64,000 nucleotides of DNA, from NCBI GenBank assembly GCA_964591275.1, contig CAZQAE010000015.1, forward strand, positions 1-64,000, read 5' to 3'. Positions 1 to 9,403 of this stretch are shown piece by piece. Numbering within the stretch: position 1 is the first letter of the stretch; the number at the start of each line of letters is the position of its first letter. The notes under the pieces were generated by a model. It was given only the letters and a program-made list of their open reading frames with translations, did no database searches and was not told the origin of the DNA. Both the position numbers and the translations under genes were made by a program. The DNA is from G963674685 sp964591275. Its GTDB lineage: Bacteria; Lernaellota; Lernaellaia; JACKCT01.

Positions 1-43
1 AGTGAGCAAGCAATCTTAGTGGATCATAAGCATCGATTTTTTC

Positions 44-1843
44 ATGAACAGGATTAAAAACGTTTTTCTTCGATCTCGCGACCATGGATGGCGCCGCGTC
101 GCGTGGCGTTGTTTTGGCAATGCCTTGAGATCCCATTGGCCGCTTCTTTGCGTTCTCGCCGTCGCCATTTCCTTCAACCTGTACTGGCATCATACTCACC
201 GTAAAATACCTATTGTTCCTGCGCACGAATCGCATTTTACCGGACTCCAGCAGATCATTGAGTTCAAGCAAGCTCCGATTACATACTTGGCGAATCTCTA
301 CTCTCACGCCAGCAATGAGCTCTTTTTTAGCCTCTATAATCTTAGCGCTGCCTTACCAACGACGATATTCGGAATGGGATACAGGCAAATGGCGCTGACC
401 TCTTTGCTTTATTATATTTTGACAATACTATTCGTTTACGGCGCCGCCCGGCGATTGGCTGGCCCTCATGGGGCGCTGCCGGCCGCAATAGTCGTCGCTC
501 TTATCCCCGAAGTGTTTTTATGGTCTGTGATTTTCAATTCCCGCATTGCTGTCATTGCTGCGGCGGCCTGCGCCCTTTATCTTCTCGCCAGATCAGAAAA
601 CCTAACCCGGCCACTGCCGAATCTGGGCTTATTGATCCTTATCATCATTTCCCTATTTCTTGGCGAGACGGTGGGTGAAAACGTGCAAATCGGGCTGTTG
701 ACAGCGTGGGGCGGGACCTACTTGCTTATCGCGCAACTTGCGGTCCGGAGTTCAAATTGGAAGAAAACCATGATCTGGTTTGGCGTTTTTGCCGCGATGG
801 CGACCGCACTTGCCCTTTTTGGTTATTTCAGCGAAGGCTATTTTAACAAGATCATATTGTATTTGTTTCAAGAAGCTGTAGTGCAGTCAGATATCCGGGA
901 CGCTTCCGGAAGGATCTTTTCCAACCCCATCGCGCTTTTAGCCTACCCTATCATCTTTTACCATAAAGCTCTTTTCCCGATGTTCACTTCCTTATGCGCG
1001 ATATCCATCGCCATTCTTGTGATCCGCTTTAAAAAAAAGGACGGTCTGGCTCTTGTCGCTTTATTGGGGCCGCTGCTAGTAGTATCACTCATTAGTAAAA
1101 AGGATTTCTGCTATGTACTTTTTCTGCTACCAGCCGTAGCAATCGTGATGGGAACGGCCGTAAGCCGTTTGCGCGGCACAATATTTTACTATGCCTTAAC
1201 GCCAATTATCATTCTCGTTGGCGGAGCGGTCTTATATGGTCTGTCATTTCCTTCCGACTCAGGCCCAAGCATAAAAATGAAGTATCATACGGCTATGGAT
1301 AAATATAAAAATTTATACTTTGGTCCTCCCGATTTTCTTTGGACACTGCCCGCTTCGGAATTTACACCAGAGAAAATCGCCGCCGAAATTTCCGATACCG
1401 CAAAGCACCGCGGCAATATCAGCGTATTGTTATTGTCGGACAACACTAAAGACGATGCTGCTATGTTTCGCTATTTTTTGACATTAAAAAGCCTTGATGA
1501 TCAAATTGAAATCATAGATCCTTTTCAAAGATTCTATCGTTCAAAAGGAATTGTTGTTTTAAGTAAACAGAGCCTCGCCCAATTCACCCCAGATTATATT
1601 GTCGATTATTTACATCCAAACTGCCAAAAGCCGATACCGTTACCCAGTGCTCTTGAGAGATTTGATTCATACATCTCAAACGCAAAGGAGAATCCAACCT
1701 TTATTTTCAGTCCAAAAACTTTTGCGAAGTTCAGACGCCGTCTGGCTCGAGTGCCATGGGAGAAATATGATTTTTCGGGATTCGAGTATCAAAGCAATTC
1801 TTGTTTTAATACGGTGCTTGTTTTTAAATACCGCCCCAACTAA
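44..1843 (+). CDS. Polytopic membrane protein, possibly GT-C glycosyltransferase-like
   Basis: A 599-residue protein with about ten hydrophobic segments in residues 34-405 and a soluble C-terminal part of about 195 residues. A multi-span bundle followed by a water-soluble tail resembles GT-C type glycosyltransferases (ArnT/PMT-like), which move sugars from lipid carriers outside the inner membrane, but I see no diagnostic acidic loop motif that proves it. The N terminus is strongly basic (residues 3-24), consistent with the inside-positive rule. The ribosome site in front of the first ATG is weak, and only 43 bases of upstream sequence are available, so a start further upstream or an operon partner outside the window cannot be excluded. 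The gene end faces ndk. Confidence 0.7.
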   Translation: MNRIKNVFLRSRDHGWRRVAWRCFGNALRSHWPLLCVLAVAISFNLYWHHTHRKIPIVPAHESHFTGLQQIIEFKQAPITYLANLYSHASNELFFSLYNLSAALPTTIFGMGYRQMALTSLLYYILTILFVYGAARRLAGPHGALPAAIVVALIPEVFLWSVIFNSRIAVIAAAACALYLLARSENLTRPLPNLGLLILIIISLFLGETVGENVQIGLLTAWGGTYLLIAQLAVRSSNWKKTMIWFGVFAAMATALALFGYFSEGYFNKIILYLFQEAVVQSDIRDASGRIFSNPIALLAYPIIFYHKALFPMFTSLCAISIAILVIRFKKKDGLALVALLGPLLVVSLISKKDFCYVLFLLPAVAIVMGTAVSRLRGTIFYYALTPIIILVGGAVLYGLSFPSDSGPSIKMKYHTAMDKYKNLYFGPPDFLWTLPASEFTPEKIAAEISDTAKHRGNISVLLLSDNTKDDAAMFRYFLTLKSLDDQIEIIDPFQRFYRSKGIVVLSKQSLAQFTPDYIVDYLHPNCQKPIPLPSALERFDSYISNAKENPTFIFSPKTFAKFRRRLARVPWEKYDFSGFEYQSNSCFNTVLVFKYRPN

Positions 1844-1893
1844 GGCCATTCCTTTGGAACCGCCCCTAAATTCTCGATCACTGCCCCAAGCCC

Positions 1894-2313
1894 TTAGAAG
1901 ATTTCCTTTTCCGCGAAGAAAAATGGAACCTCGACTGCCGCAGTTTCCGGAGCATCGGAGCCGTGGGAAGAGTTTCGCGTAAATGATTCCGCATAGAGTT
2001 TGCGGATTGTGCCTTCGGCGGCTTCCGCCGGATTCGTGGCGCCCATAGTATCCCGCCAGGTTTTGATGGCGTTTTCGCCCTCGAACACCACGACAACGCA
2101 CGGACCTTCGGTCATGAAATCCACAAGTTCACCGAAAAAGGGCCTGTCTTTGTGTATGGCGTAAAACTGTCGCGCTTCCCTCTTAGTCATTTGCAGCATA
2201 CGCAATGCCTTGATTTGAAGTCCCGCCCCGCTGGCGTGAGCCAGAATTTTGCCAACGTAGTTATTCGCCACCGCATCGGGTTTGATGATGCCAAGAGTTC
2301 TTTCAACGGCCAT
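1894..2313 (-). CDS. ndk: Nucleoside diphosphate kinase
   Basis: 139 residues, the usual length for bacterial Ndk. It moves the gamma phosphate of ATP to nucleoside diphosphates through a phosphohistidine. The N-terminal TLGIIKPDA block with Lys11 and the NSSHGSD active-site block with the phosphorylated His117 are both present, at the same numbers as in the E. coli enzyme. A good ribosome site (AAGGAG) lies seven bases before the ATG. The gene is transcribed convergently with the membrane protein before it, 50 bases apart. The C-terminal tail (about residues 123-139) is somewhat acidic and hydrophobic but keeps normal family length. Confidence 0.96.
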   Translation of the reverse strand: MAVERTLGIIKPDAVANNYVGKILAHASGAGLQIKALRMLQMTKREARQFYAIHKDRPFFGELVDFMTEGPCVVVVFEGENAIKTWRDTMGATNPAEAAEGTIRKLYAESFTRNSSHGSDAPETAAVEVPFFFAEKEIF

Positions 2314-2487
2314 CGCTTCGCTCCTTCATTTTTTTCTATTCACGAAAGTACTGAAAAGTTGTGTCTTAAAAATGCTGCTCCCACAATTTTGTCGCCAGTC
2401 CATAGCGGCTAGAAACCGTTCTCATACCAGCCACAAACCGAACTCTATATATGTTCAAAGCGCCTTTTTGTTCAAGGGTTTGGGTTT

Positions 2488-3762
2488 TTAAGGTTGCGCG
2501 GCGTTTTGTCCCGGCGAGCGAATTGCACCCTCTCGGCTGATGGCTGGAAGCAGAAAGACGTGCACGGGCGCCTGCTGCGGCGCGGTCTGGAAAACCAGTG
2601 CGAAGGGCCAGCCGTCTTCATGCCGGGGGATATAGACCCAGCCGCCGATCTGGGCCTGGGGCGGGAGGCGATCAATATTTTGAAGGGCTTTGGTCGACTC
2701 CTTGGGTGGATTGACGGCCGAGGCATGACGACCACTGCCCTGGTCGGCCCAGAAAAATCGCGGACGCACCGGCAGATCGGAGTTCTGGGCAAGGCTTTTG
2801 ACTTTCACCAAAAGAGCCATATAGCCGCCCGGCGATTCCTCCAAACCGGCTACGGAAGCCTGAAATCGATAATCAGACACTGTGATCTGATAGCGATTTT
2901 CGTACGTGGCCATCATGGGAAAAGTGCGGGTCGGAGTCTCGGGATAAAGGGACTCATACTGCGGGATGTTCAGGGCCATTTCCTCGATCCATCCGGCGAG
3001 CCGGTCGTGATACAGCGCGAGATAAGCAGCGCCCTGCTGCGCGATGAGCCTGACATCCTCGCCTTCTTTGATCGTTGTCCTGTAGCCGTAGGGGCCTTGT
3101 TTGAGTACAACGCTTTCGGTCGTGCGGATGGTGGCGTCCACGACAGCGCCGAAAAGCGTGGCCCACTGGATTTCCATCCGCGCCACCTCTTCGGAAATCT
3201 GGTATCCCATGGGATCGTGGGCTTCCAGGGAGAGAATCCCCGTGATCGTTTTCGGCTCATACTCGCGATAGATTGGGTCGAAGGCACGACCGACAACATA
3301 AAAATTCCGCCAAGTTCCCGGACGCCAGGGATTGCTGCTGGTCACCGGTGGGTCGAAACCCAGTCCGCCGGAGTGCTTTTCAAATTTTGCATTTTTCCCG
3401 AAATTTACTACAAGCTTTGAGTGGACGCCCGCCCGGTGGATGATTCGTCGCGAGTTGTTGCGGATGGAGCCGCGCGTTACCATGCGGATACCGTGCTCGC
3501 GGCTTTCAGGAGCGCCGATGGGATTGATTTCGGGATCGACTAGGTAACAATTTTTAACAAAGACAGGAAAGGGGTCCTCTTTACCGGATTCGACGTCGAT
3601 CACTTCCGGGATCATCGGCGTGGAAGTGCCGGGCAAGGGCATGGGAGGAGTCTGCCGTGTGTCGCCGGTCGCCGGGCGCGAGGATGCAGGCTGTTCGCGT
3701 GAACAAGCGAAACAAAGCACAAGCGAAGCGCACAGCAGCGCCATGATGCGAAGCCTCAGCAA
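2488..3762 (-). CDS. Secreted lipoprotein of unknown function
   Basis: 424 residues. The first 20 form a lipoprotein-type signal with two arginines, a Leu/Ala/Cys-rich core and a cysteine after FA (Cys20). The TTG start at 3762 is chosen over the internal ATG at 3744 because only the longer form has a charged n-region; an AAGGGG box lies upstream. Pro-rich residues follow the cysteine. The mature part is rich in beta-prone sequence. One stretch (about residues 215-260) with repeated Tyr/Gly/Ile and 'LAGWI' has the flavour of a bacterial SH3-like module, but I do not recognise the family with confidence. It probably sits in the outer membrane or periplasm. No neighbour indicates a role. Confidence 0.75.
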   Translation of the reverse strand: MLRLRIMALLCASLVLCFACSREQPASSRPATGDTRQTPPMPLPGTSTPMIPEVIDVESGKEDPFPVFVKNCYLVDPEINPIGAPESREHGIRMVTRGSIRNNSRRIIHRAGVHSKLVVNFGKNAKFEKHSGGLGFDPPVTSSNPWRPGTWRNFYVVGRAFDPIYREYEPKTITGILSLEAHDPMGYQISEEVARMEIQWATLFGAVVDATIRTTESVVLKQGPYGYRTTIKEGEDVRLIAQQGAAYLALYHDRLAGWIEEMALNIPQYESLYPETPTRTFPMMATYENRYQITVSDYRFQASVAGLEESPGGYMALLVKVKSLAQNSDLPVRPRFFWADQGSGRHASAVNPPKESTKALQNIDRLPPQAQIGGWVYIPRHEDGWPFALVFQTAPQQAPVHVFLLPAISREGAIRSPGQNAAQP

Positions 3763-3860
3763 AAGTCTGATCCCCTTTGTGGTCCCCCGTGAACCCGCCG
3801 GAATAATAGCAGGGAAACGCCGAAAATCAAGATTCCATTTGGCAACGGTGTTTTCAGCAC

Positions 3861-3889
3861 TTGATTCCGGGTCCGTTGGAACTTAAAAT
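3861..3889 (+). promoter_or_regulatory. Sigma70-like promoter for the Asp-rich lipoprotein gene
   Basis: TTGATT at 3861-3866 and TAAAAT at 3884-3889 are separated by exactly 17 bases. They lie about 80 bases before the ATG at 3973 and point toward it. This is a pattern match only. Confidence 0.45.
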
Positions 3890-3972
3890 GCGTAATTGCA
3901 TTCGCCGGGCAACGTGGTAAAATCAGCGGCATGATGATTTCGCCCATCAGGCATTTGTATGCGAGGAACCCA

Positions 3973-4893
3973 ATGAATCGATACTATATCGCAATTTTAA
4001 CGACCTTGTTTTTCATTTCAATGATGGCTCAACCTGCGTGCACGGGAAATTCTTCCTCCGGCACGGCCGACGATGATGACGACGGGGAAGATATTGACGA
4101 CGACGACAATGACGACGACGAATGCATCCAGTGCGAGGACATAGCGGAATGCCTTGATGCGCTCGGGCAAGGTTGGATGTGTCTGGACCATTGCTGTGTG
4201 CCCATTGGAGACGACGATCTCAACGACGATGTGAATGATGACGCAGACGATGATGTGGATGACGATACCGATGATGATGCTGACGATGACGTCGACGACG
4301 ATGCCGACGATGATGCCGATGACGACATTGATGACGATGCCGACGATGACGTAGATGATGATGTCAACGATGATGTCGACGACGACATTGATGATGATCT
4401 GGGTGATAAGGAACTGCGGATCACGCTGGTATGGGGATATTCCCCCAGGGATTTAGACCTGCATATGTGGGCGCCGCACACGGGCTGCGAACAGGAAAAT
4501 CCCTTTCATCTCTATTATCCTGATTCTGGAGTACACGGTCACGGCTGCTGGGAGGATTTCGCTTTAGAGCTTGATGACACGTCAAGCTACGGCCCGGAGA
4601 TCATCGGAATATACGATCCGGTCCCCAATGAAGAATTTCGCCTGCTGGTCCATGACTATTCGGATATGCAGTGCTCTCCATTAGATTGCGATAATATGTC
4701 CAATTCTGATGGGCTGTCGGTTAGAGTCCGGTCCCAGGACGATTCCTGGGAATTCACAATGCCTCCCAACACGCACGCCAACCTCTGGCAGGTGTTCAAC
4801 GCCGTGTACAACGGCGATCAATGGATAGTTTGGGGAGTCGCCGACTATTGCTTCGGGCCGAGTTCGGCCAGTGTTTACGGATGCGACGGGTAA
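3973..4893 (+). CDS. Asp-rich-spacer lipoprotein with DUF2135-like domain
   Basis: 306 residues from ATG 3973, preferred over 3931 because a GCGAGG ribosome site and a short lipoprotein signal follow (cysteine after PA, MAQPAC). The mature protein starts with an acidic run, then a small Cys-rich segment (ECIQCEDIAEC...DHCC), then about 60 residues of D-D-x-x-D-D repeats with only N, V, A, T, I, L as spacers, then a globular domain that opens with LRITLVWG..PRDLDLHMW. That W-x(5)-DLDLH pattern is typical of DUF2135/YfaP-like extracellular beta domains. The domain is a clear paralogue of the one in the gene at 30195-31472. Likely anchored in the outer membrane with the acidic spacer acting as a calcium-binding or extended stalk; that role is inferred. 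Confidence 0.85.
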   Translation: MNRYYIAILTTLFFISMMAQPACTGNSSSGTADDDDDGEDIDDDDNDDDECIQCEDIAECLDALGQGWMCLDHCCVPIGDDDLNDDVNDDADDDVDDDTDDDADDDVDDDADDDADDDIDDDADDDVDDDVNDDVDDDIDDDLGDKELRITLVWGYSPRDLDLHMWAPHTGCEQENPFHLYYPDSGVHGHGCWEDFALELDDTSSYGPEIIGIYDPVPNEEFRLLVHDYSDMQCSPLDCDNMSNSDGLSVRVRSQDDSWEFTMPPNTHANLWQVFNAVYNGDQWIVWGVADYCFGPSSASVYGCDG

Positions 4894-4992
4894 AAGATTT
4901 AAATTTCTTCACGATATCGAAAAACACTTCAAACATGAAGTCGATTAATAATAAATTCGTCGAATCGCACACCTGATCCGAAGGCAAATTGC

Positions 4993-6057
4993 ATGGATAT
5001 CGATATTTGCGCCAAAACCATCGCCCGGGTCACAGGCTACGCGCCGCAAGAGCTTGAAGTTGTACGACTGGCGGGGGACGGCTCGGACCGGCGATACTGG
5101 CGGGCGTTTTTCAGCGATAAAAACGACCGGCGAGCGAGCTTTGTAGTGATGGACCTGCTCAACGTGAAGAACGTGGTGTCCAGCGAGGAAGTCACCCTAT
5201 ATCACCCGGAAGACGACGAACTGCCTTTTCTGAATATCCATCGCTTTCTGGGGCGGTTGGGCGCGCCGCTGCCGCAGGTGCACATTTATGACCGGGAAAA
5301 CGGCCTTCTTCTGCTTGAAGATTTGGGCGACATGCTGCTTCTCAACGCAGCGTGCGAAAATCCGGCGCAGATGCGGGTGCTCTACGAGCAGGCAATCGAC
5401 ATCCTTGTCGAGATACATGTGCAGGGAATGCGCCAGCGGGATGCGTCGTGCGTGGCCTTCAAGCAATCTTTTGAACTGCCTTTGCTCATGTGGGAGATGC
5501 GACATTTTACGGAGTACGGCATCGAGAAGCGACCGGGGCGCGAGCGGCAGGTGGCCAAAGAGGACCTAGCCGTCATCGAAGCGGGCTATGAATTCATCTG
5601 CACGCATTTACAAAGCCTTCCGCTGGTTTTCACGCACCGCGACTACCATTCGCGGAATCTGATCGTTAACGATGGTCGGATATTCGTTATTGATTTCCAG
5701 GATGCGCTACTCGGCCCGGCGGCCTACGATCTGGCAAGTTTGCTGCGCGACAGTTATATCGACATTGGCGACGAGCTGGTGGACGCGATGATCGCGCGTT
5801 ATATCGAGAGACGAGAAAAGGCGGGCGACGGGCCTGTTGACGCCAGGGCCTTTAGGCGGGATTTCGATTTTCAATCCATCCAGCGCAATCTCAAGGCGGC
5901 GGGGCGCTTCGTGTTTTTCAACGTGGTCAAAGGCAATCCCAACTTCCTGGGCGACATTCCCCGCACGCTGGAATACGTGAAAAAAAACATGAGCAAGTAT
6001 CCGAAACTTCATCCCCTGCGCGACGCAATGGCGAAGTACGTGCCGGAGCTGCGCTGA
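4993..6057 (+). CDS. Aminoglycoside-phosphotransferase-fold sugar kinase, AmgK-like
   Basis: 354 residues with the APH/choline-kinase fold. The catalytic loop THRDYHSRNL carries Asp217 and the metal-binding IDFQDA block carries Asp234; the following GPAAYDLASLLRDSY stretch is characteristic of the AmgK branch (COG3178), which phosphorylates N-acetylmuramate or N-acetylglucosamine at the anomeric position in peptidoglycan recycling. The usual partner, a MurU-type nucleotidyltransferase, is not beside it in this window, so the substrate is inferred from family only. An AAGG box lies eight bases before the ATG. The gene converges on the DUF5610 gene, with a hairpin between them. Confidence 0.85.
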   Translation: MDIDICAKTIARVTGYAPQELEVVRLAGDGSDRRYWRAFFSDKNDRRASFVVMDLLNVKNVVSSEEVTLYHPEDDELPFLNIHRFLGRLGAPLPQVHIYDRENGLLLLEDLGDMLLLNAACENPAQMRVLYEQAIDILVEIHVQGMRQRDASCVAFKQSFELPLLMWEMRHFTEYGIEKRPGRERQVAKEDLAVIEAGYEFICTHLQSLPLVFTHRDYHSRNLIVNDGRIFVIDFQDALLGPAAYDLASLLRDSYIDIGDELVDAMIARYIERREKAGDGPVDARAFRRDFDFQSIQRNLKAAGRFVFFNVVKGNPNFLGDIPRTLEYVKKNMSKYPKLHPLRDAMAKYVPELR

Positions 6058-6163
6058 TTAAGCCGCCTTGTGTTCAAACCTCATGCCGCTCCCGACGGAG
6101 CCATGCCTGCCCTGGCGTTGTGTTGATGGAAACCGTCTCATTTCTTTTGCATGAACAAAAAGC

Positions 6164-6194
6164 GAAGGGGACAACTTTCCAAGTTGCCCCCTTC
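6164..6194. terminator. Strong hairpin between convergent genes
   Basis: GAAGGGG-A-CAACTT and AAGTTG-CCCCCTTC pair around a three-base loop to give a long stem with one bulge. It lies between two convergent genes and could stop transcription from either side. It lacks a good T run, so factor-independent action is uncertain. Confidence 0.5.
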
Positions 6195-6253
6195 CAATCC
6201 GAACCGCCGGTCCGATGGCAGGACGAAAACTGTAAATAACTCTATCTCAAATG

Positions 6254-6811
6254 CTACTCCTCCGTCGGAATCTCCGTCTGCGTCTGCATCTGCGTCAATT
6301 CTTCCCGCATGGTGTTGAAGAAGTTGTCGAGTTTTTTGAATGTCATGTTGATGGTGTCTTGCGCGGTATCGAGAATATTTTGATCGTTGACTCCCAACCC
6401 CGAGAGCACATGCAGAGCTTCCTGATATCCTGAATTGACGGCGCCTTTTATCAGGCTTTCATATTCCACCAGCGCCTCTTCTTCACCCATGTCCGGATTT
6501 TGCTGCTTGTACAGCCCGAAGAGACCGATGGCGAAGTCGGCGATGCGACTCGAAGTGCCCTCTGCGGATGTATCTAGTGCGCCAAGGTTGTTCAAATCAT
6601 AACCCAGAGCCTGTGCGGCGAATTGGGTCATGTCCATGATTTTTTGGAGCGACTTGTCGGCAAGGATCTGCATCATCTTGCCCTGATCGACCTGGGACAA
6701 GCTGACACTTCCACCGTGCATATTCTTCGAGGATTTTACGCTTTGCGTAGACTTGTTTTTAGCCGCAATGCTCTGTTTGGCCGCAGGGCCTGTCAATCCG
6801 TTGACATTCAT
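6254..6811 (-). CDS. DUF5610 family protein
   Basis: 185 residues, no signal peptide. The core (about residues 85-165) has the pattern of the DUF5610 domain: an IADFA-GLFGLY helix, an acidic NPDMGEEEAL turn and a GLGV motif before a final amphipathic helix. DUF5610 proteins occur in Gram-negative bacteria, often as small soluble proteins near motility or regulatory genes, but their function is not established. The N-terminal 50 residues are Ser/Lys/Gln-rich and probably disordered. The ATG is preceded by AGGAACGAGG. It stands alone, convergent with the kinase gene and divergent from the NqrM-like gene. Family call is from pattern memory. Confidence 0.7.
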   Translation of the reverse strand: MNVNGLTGPAAKQSIAAKNKSTQSVKSSKNMHGGSVSLSQVDQGKMMQILADKSLQKIMDMTQFAAQALGYDLNNLGALDTSAEGTSSRIADFAIGLFGLYKQQNPDMGEEEALVEYESLIKGAVNSGYQEALHVLSGLGVNDQNILDTAQDTINMTFKKLDNFFNTMREELTQMQTQTEIPTEE

Positions 6812-7009
6812 GGGTTGCCTCGTTCCTTCGAGTCAATCTGCCTTGACTCAGTAATCGGTAAAATATCCTGAAAACTTTAATAAAAAAATCAGAAATTTGT
6901 AAATAGAGTTCAATTTTTTTCAAAGCACCACGGGAAAAGCGACTACTCGCTGGCGATTCGCTCTTGTGATTTCCAAGAAAATGGTCATATTGTGCGCTAG
7001 GAGGCTCGC

Positions 7010-7180
7010 ATGGAGACGCTACTTTTAAGTTTCGTAATTTTTCTCCTGGCGGCGCTGGGGCTTGGCGTCGGCATGCTGGTGAAGGGCAAACCGCTCAAAG
7101 GTCATTGCGGCGGCGGTGAGAATTCCTGCCAATGTGAAAATGACGAAGCGAAGAAATACAGCAAATTGGAAAGATTATAA
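7010..7180 (+). CDS. nqrM: NqrM-like small membrane protein (DUF539)
   Basis: A 56-residue gene with a perfect AGGAGG ribosome site (6999-7004) five bases before the ATG. One N-terminal membrane helix (residues 3-23) is followed by a K-x-L-K-G-x-C-G-G block and a C-Q-C motif. This is the layout of NqrM, a membrane factor needed to mature the Na+-translocating NADH:quinone oxidoreductase, probably by supplying iron for the NqrD/E centre. It faces apbE, whose product flavinylates NqrB/NqrC and RnfG; the two maturation genes side by side support the call. No nqr or rnf structural genes are in this window, so those must lie elsewhere in the genome. Confidence 0.8.
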   Translation: METLLLSFVIFLLAALGLGVGMLVKGKPLKGHCGGGENSCQCENDEAKKYSKLERL

Positions 7181-7241
7181 CACTCGGTTCATGAGCCGCC
7201 GCCCCGCCATTCCGCTGATCACAAAAATCCTTTGATCCAAA

Positions 7242-8369
7242 TTAGTTTTTTTTCAGATATTTTGCGAAGCCGCTCGTCATACTCACTTCAAAGCTTTTTT
7301 CATTTACGCGTGTGATAAAGTAGGCCTGCGCGTCAGGAATGCTTTCAATGAGTTTTTTGCCCTCGGCGGCGCCAAGAACGTTGGCGGCGGTGGCCAGGGC
7401 GTCCGCGTCCAGACAGTTTGACGATATAACCGTCACCGAGGCCAGATTGTGACGAATGGGACCTTTCAGCCTGGGGTCGATTGTGTGGGAGACGCGCTGT
7501 CCGCCCACGGAGCGAAAGTTCCTATAATCTCCGCTCGTGGCGACGGCTTCGCCGGAAAGATGCACCACGGTTTGCAATTCCTCCCCCGGCCCTTTGTCGA
7601 AGCGGGGCTTGTCGATTCCGATGCGCCAGGGCATCCCCGTGATGTTCTTGCCTTTGGTTCTAACTTCACCGCCGATTTCAATCATAAAATCCGTATAGCC
7701 CCAGGAATCCAGCGCCTCCCAAACGCGGTCCACCGCGTATCCTTTGGCGATGGACGCCAAATCCAGGCTGATGCCCTCGCGGGTTTTGACTAAAGTCTCG
7801 TTTTGCTTGTCCACAATCATGGCACGGTAATCCACGAGTTCGGCGGCCTTTTCAATTTGAGCCTTCGTCGGGACATTGTCTCCAACTTTATTGTCGCCGA
7901 AGCCCCAGAGCCTGACGAGAGGCCAGACAGTGGGATCGAAAGCGCCGCTCGTCAATTTGGCAATTTGCAGAGCCTTGGAAACCACGTTCAGCGTTCCAGG
8001 GCTAACCTTGACGGGAATATTTGCCCCAGACTTATTGAACACGGAAAGCTCAGAATCCGGAATGAAGGTGGACATCGCGCCTTCCACTTCCTGGATGACG
8101 TCTTTGATTTTTTTCTCAATCTGATCGGCTTGATCCTCGCTGATCTTTGCGTGGGAGATAGTCGCGCGCCATGTCGTCCCCATCGCGGCGCCCTGGAAGT
8201 TCCTGTGTGAAAGCTGCGTCTCCCCCGCCGGATTTTGCGTCTTTGACGATTCGGAAGGAACGACCACCTGCCGGTCGCAGCCAAGCGAGGCGGCGCAAAG
8301 TGCGAAAATCAGAATAGCGACGCATGAAGCGCGCATGCAGGATTGATAAATTCGGTAAGGCAAATTCAT
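7242..8369 (-). CDS. apbE: FAD:protein FMN transferase (lipoprotein)
   Basis: 375 residues. A lipoprotein signal ends at ASLG-Cys31. Family blocks are present: MGTTWRATI near the start of the mature domain, LDLASIAKGYAVDRV in the centre (metal and flavin site) and DALATAANVLGA near the end. ApbE attaches FMN from FAD to threonine in D-x-x-(S/T)-G-A-T-type sites of redox proteins such as NqrB/C and RnfG, working on the outer face of the inner membrane. Convergent with the NqrM-like gene 61 bases away. The first ATG is used; an internal ATG at 8336 would remove part of the signal n-region. Confidence 0.95.
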   Translation of the reverse strand: MNLPYRIYQSCMRASCVAILIFALCAASLGCDRQVVVPSESSKTQNPAGETQLSHRNFQGAAMGTTWRATISHAKISEDQADQIEKKIKDVIQEVEGAMSTFIPDSELSVFNKSGANIPVKVSPGTLNVVSKALQIAKLTSGAFDPTVWPLVRLWGFGDNKVGDNVPTKAQIEKAAELVDYRAMIVDKQNETLVKTREGISLDLASIAKGYAVDRVWEALDSWGYTDFMIEIGGEVRTKGKNITGMPWRIGIDKPRFDKGPGEELQTVVHLSGEAVATSGDYRNFRSVGGQRVSHTIDPRLKGPIRHNLASVTVISSNCLDADALATAANVLGAAEGKKLIESIPDAQAYFITRVNEKSFEVSMTSGFAKYLKKN

Positions 8370-8550
8370 AGCCGCATTTTATGCACGCAACTTTAATTAT
8401 TCAATACATCCCTCGCGGAGCATTGGTCGCAACGCACTGGCTACTGTCTAAAGACTCTTGCCCGGCACTGTCCAGAAAACCTGTTTCCGTGTTATCTTTA
8501 CGCAGGTTGTAATTGATTTTTTTTGTGCGGCGACAACGAAGGAAAGATTT

Positions 8551-9324
8551 TTGCGCATCTCGATTTTCATCCCAGCTTTAGCCTTGGCGCTTGTTTTTTG
8601 CGCTGGACTGTCCTTTGCCGCCGGGGAAAACGATGAGATAAGCCAGGGCGATTCCTTTATTGTCGATGAAGGTGATTTCGACGGCGAGTATCCGTCAAGG
8701 CCGCAATTCGAGCGTGAAAAAAAGCAGCGGGATCCGGAGTTTTACGTCATAGCCCGGGGCGGCGTGGCCCACGGCGATTCCTTCGCCAATTTCCATTACA
8801 AAACGAGGCCCTACAACTACAACGAAAGTGAAGTGGAATCGCAATCCCCCTCGGCTTGGCAGGCCAACGCCGGCGCCGAAGCCCTGTATTATCCCGGGCG
8901 AGTCCCCGGAACGCTTTTGTGTGCTTCGCTTTTGACCAACGTCGGCTCCATGTCCATCCATCTGGAAAACGACACTGTTCCGGATCTGGAAGGAAAGAAA
9001 CTGCTGTATTACTCCCAAGGGCTTCTCGGCGGCGCGGGACTGCGTCGCAAGGGTGCTTTCACGCATTTGAAGGGCGGGCCGGTGTGGGGCCGCGTGGAGA
9101 TTGACGGCCAGGACCCGGTGAAAGCCTCGGGCTGGATCGTTGAGCTGGGCGTGGGGATGGTTTTCAAACTCAATCCCAGCCTCGTGATCGGACCGGCGCT
9201 GGATATGCATTATTGGCAACTCAATACGGACGACATCAACGTCGGCGACGGAGGCGTCGGCCGCCTCTCGGTAGGCTCATCCATGTGGCAGCTCAGCGTG
9301 AGATTGGGATTGGTGATTAACTAG
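8551..9324 (+). CDS. Secreted outer-membrane beta-barrel-like protein
   Basis: 257 residues from a TTG start at 8551. This start is chosen because an AAGGAAAG ribosome site lies just upstream and the product then begins with a compact signal peptide (MRISIF, Leu/Ala core, cleavage after SFAA); a TTG at 8458 would add 31 residues that do not look like a signal. The mature protein has an acidic leader (residues 25-50) and then alternating hydrophobic strands with many Gly/Tyr and a C-terminal segment ending in hydrophobic alternation (QLSVRLGLVIN), as in 8-stranded outer-membrane barrels. Function unknown; similar in build to the protein at 54608-55267. Confidence 0.7.
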   Translation: MRISIFIPALALALVFCAGLSFAAGENDEISQGDSFIVDEGDFDGEYPSRPQFEREKKQRDPEFYVIARGGVAHGDSFANFHYKTRPYNYNESEVESQSPSAWQANAGAEALYYPGRVPGTLLCASLLTNVGSMSIHLENDTVPDLEGKKLLYYSQGLLGGAGLRRKGAFTHLKGGPVWGRVEIDGQDPVKASGWIVELGVGMVFKLNPSLVIGPALDMHYWQLNTDDINVGDGGVGRLSVGSSMWQLSVRLGLVIN

Positions 9325-9403
9325 TGTCAGTCCAGAATGACGCTAAGAAAAAATTCCAAGTGTTTAAGCATATTTCATTAGTGTTAGGGAGGGCGTCAGG
9401 TAA

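Noticed and set aside
2494..3420. 308-codon ORF opposite the lipoprotein gene
   Set aside because: It is the complement of a gene with a signal peptide and ribosome site; composition is Gly/Arg/His-rich shadow-like.
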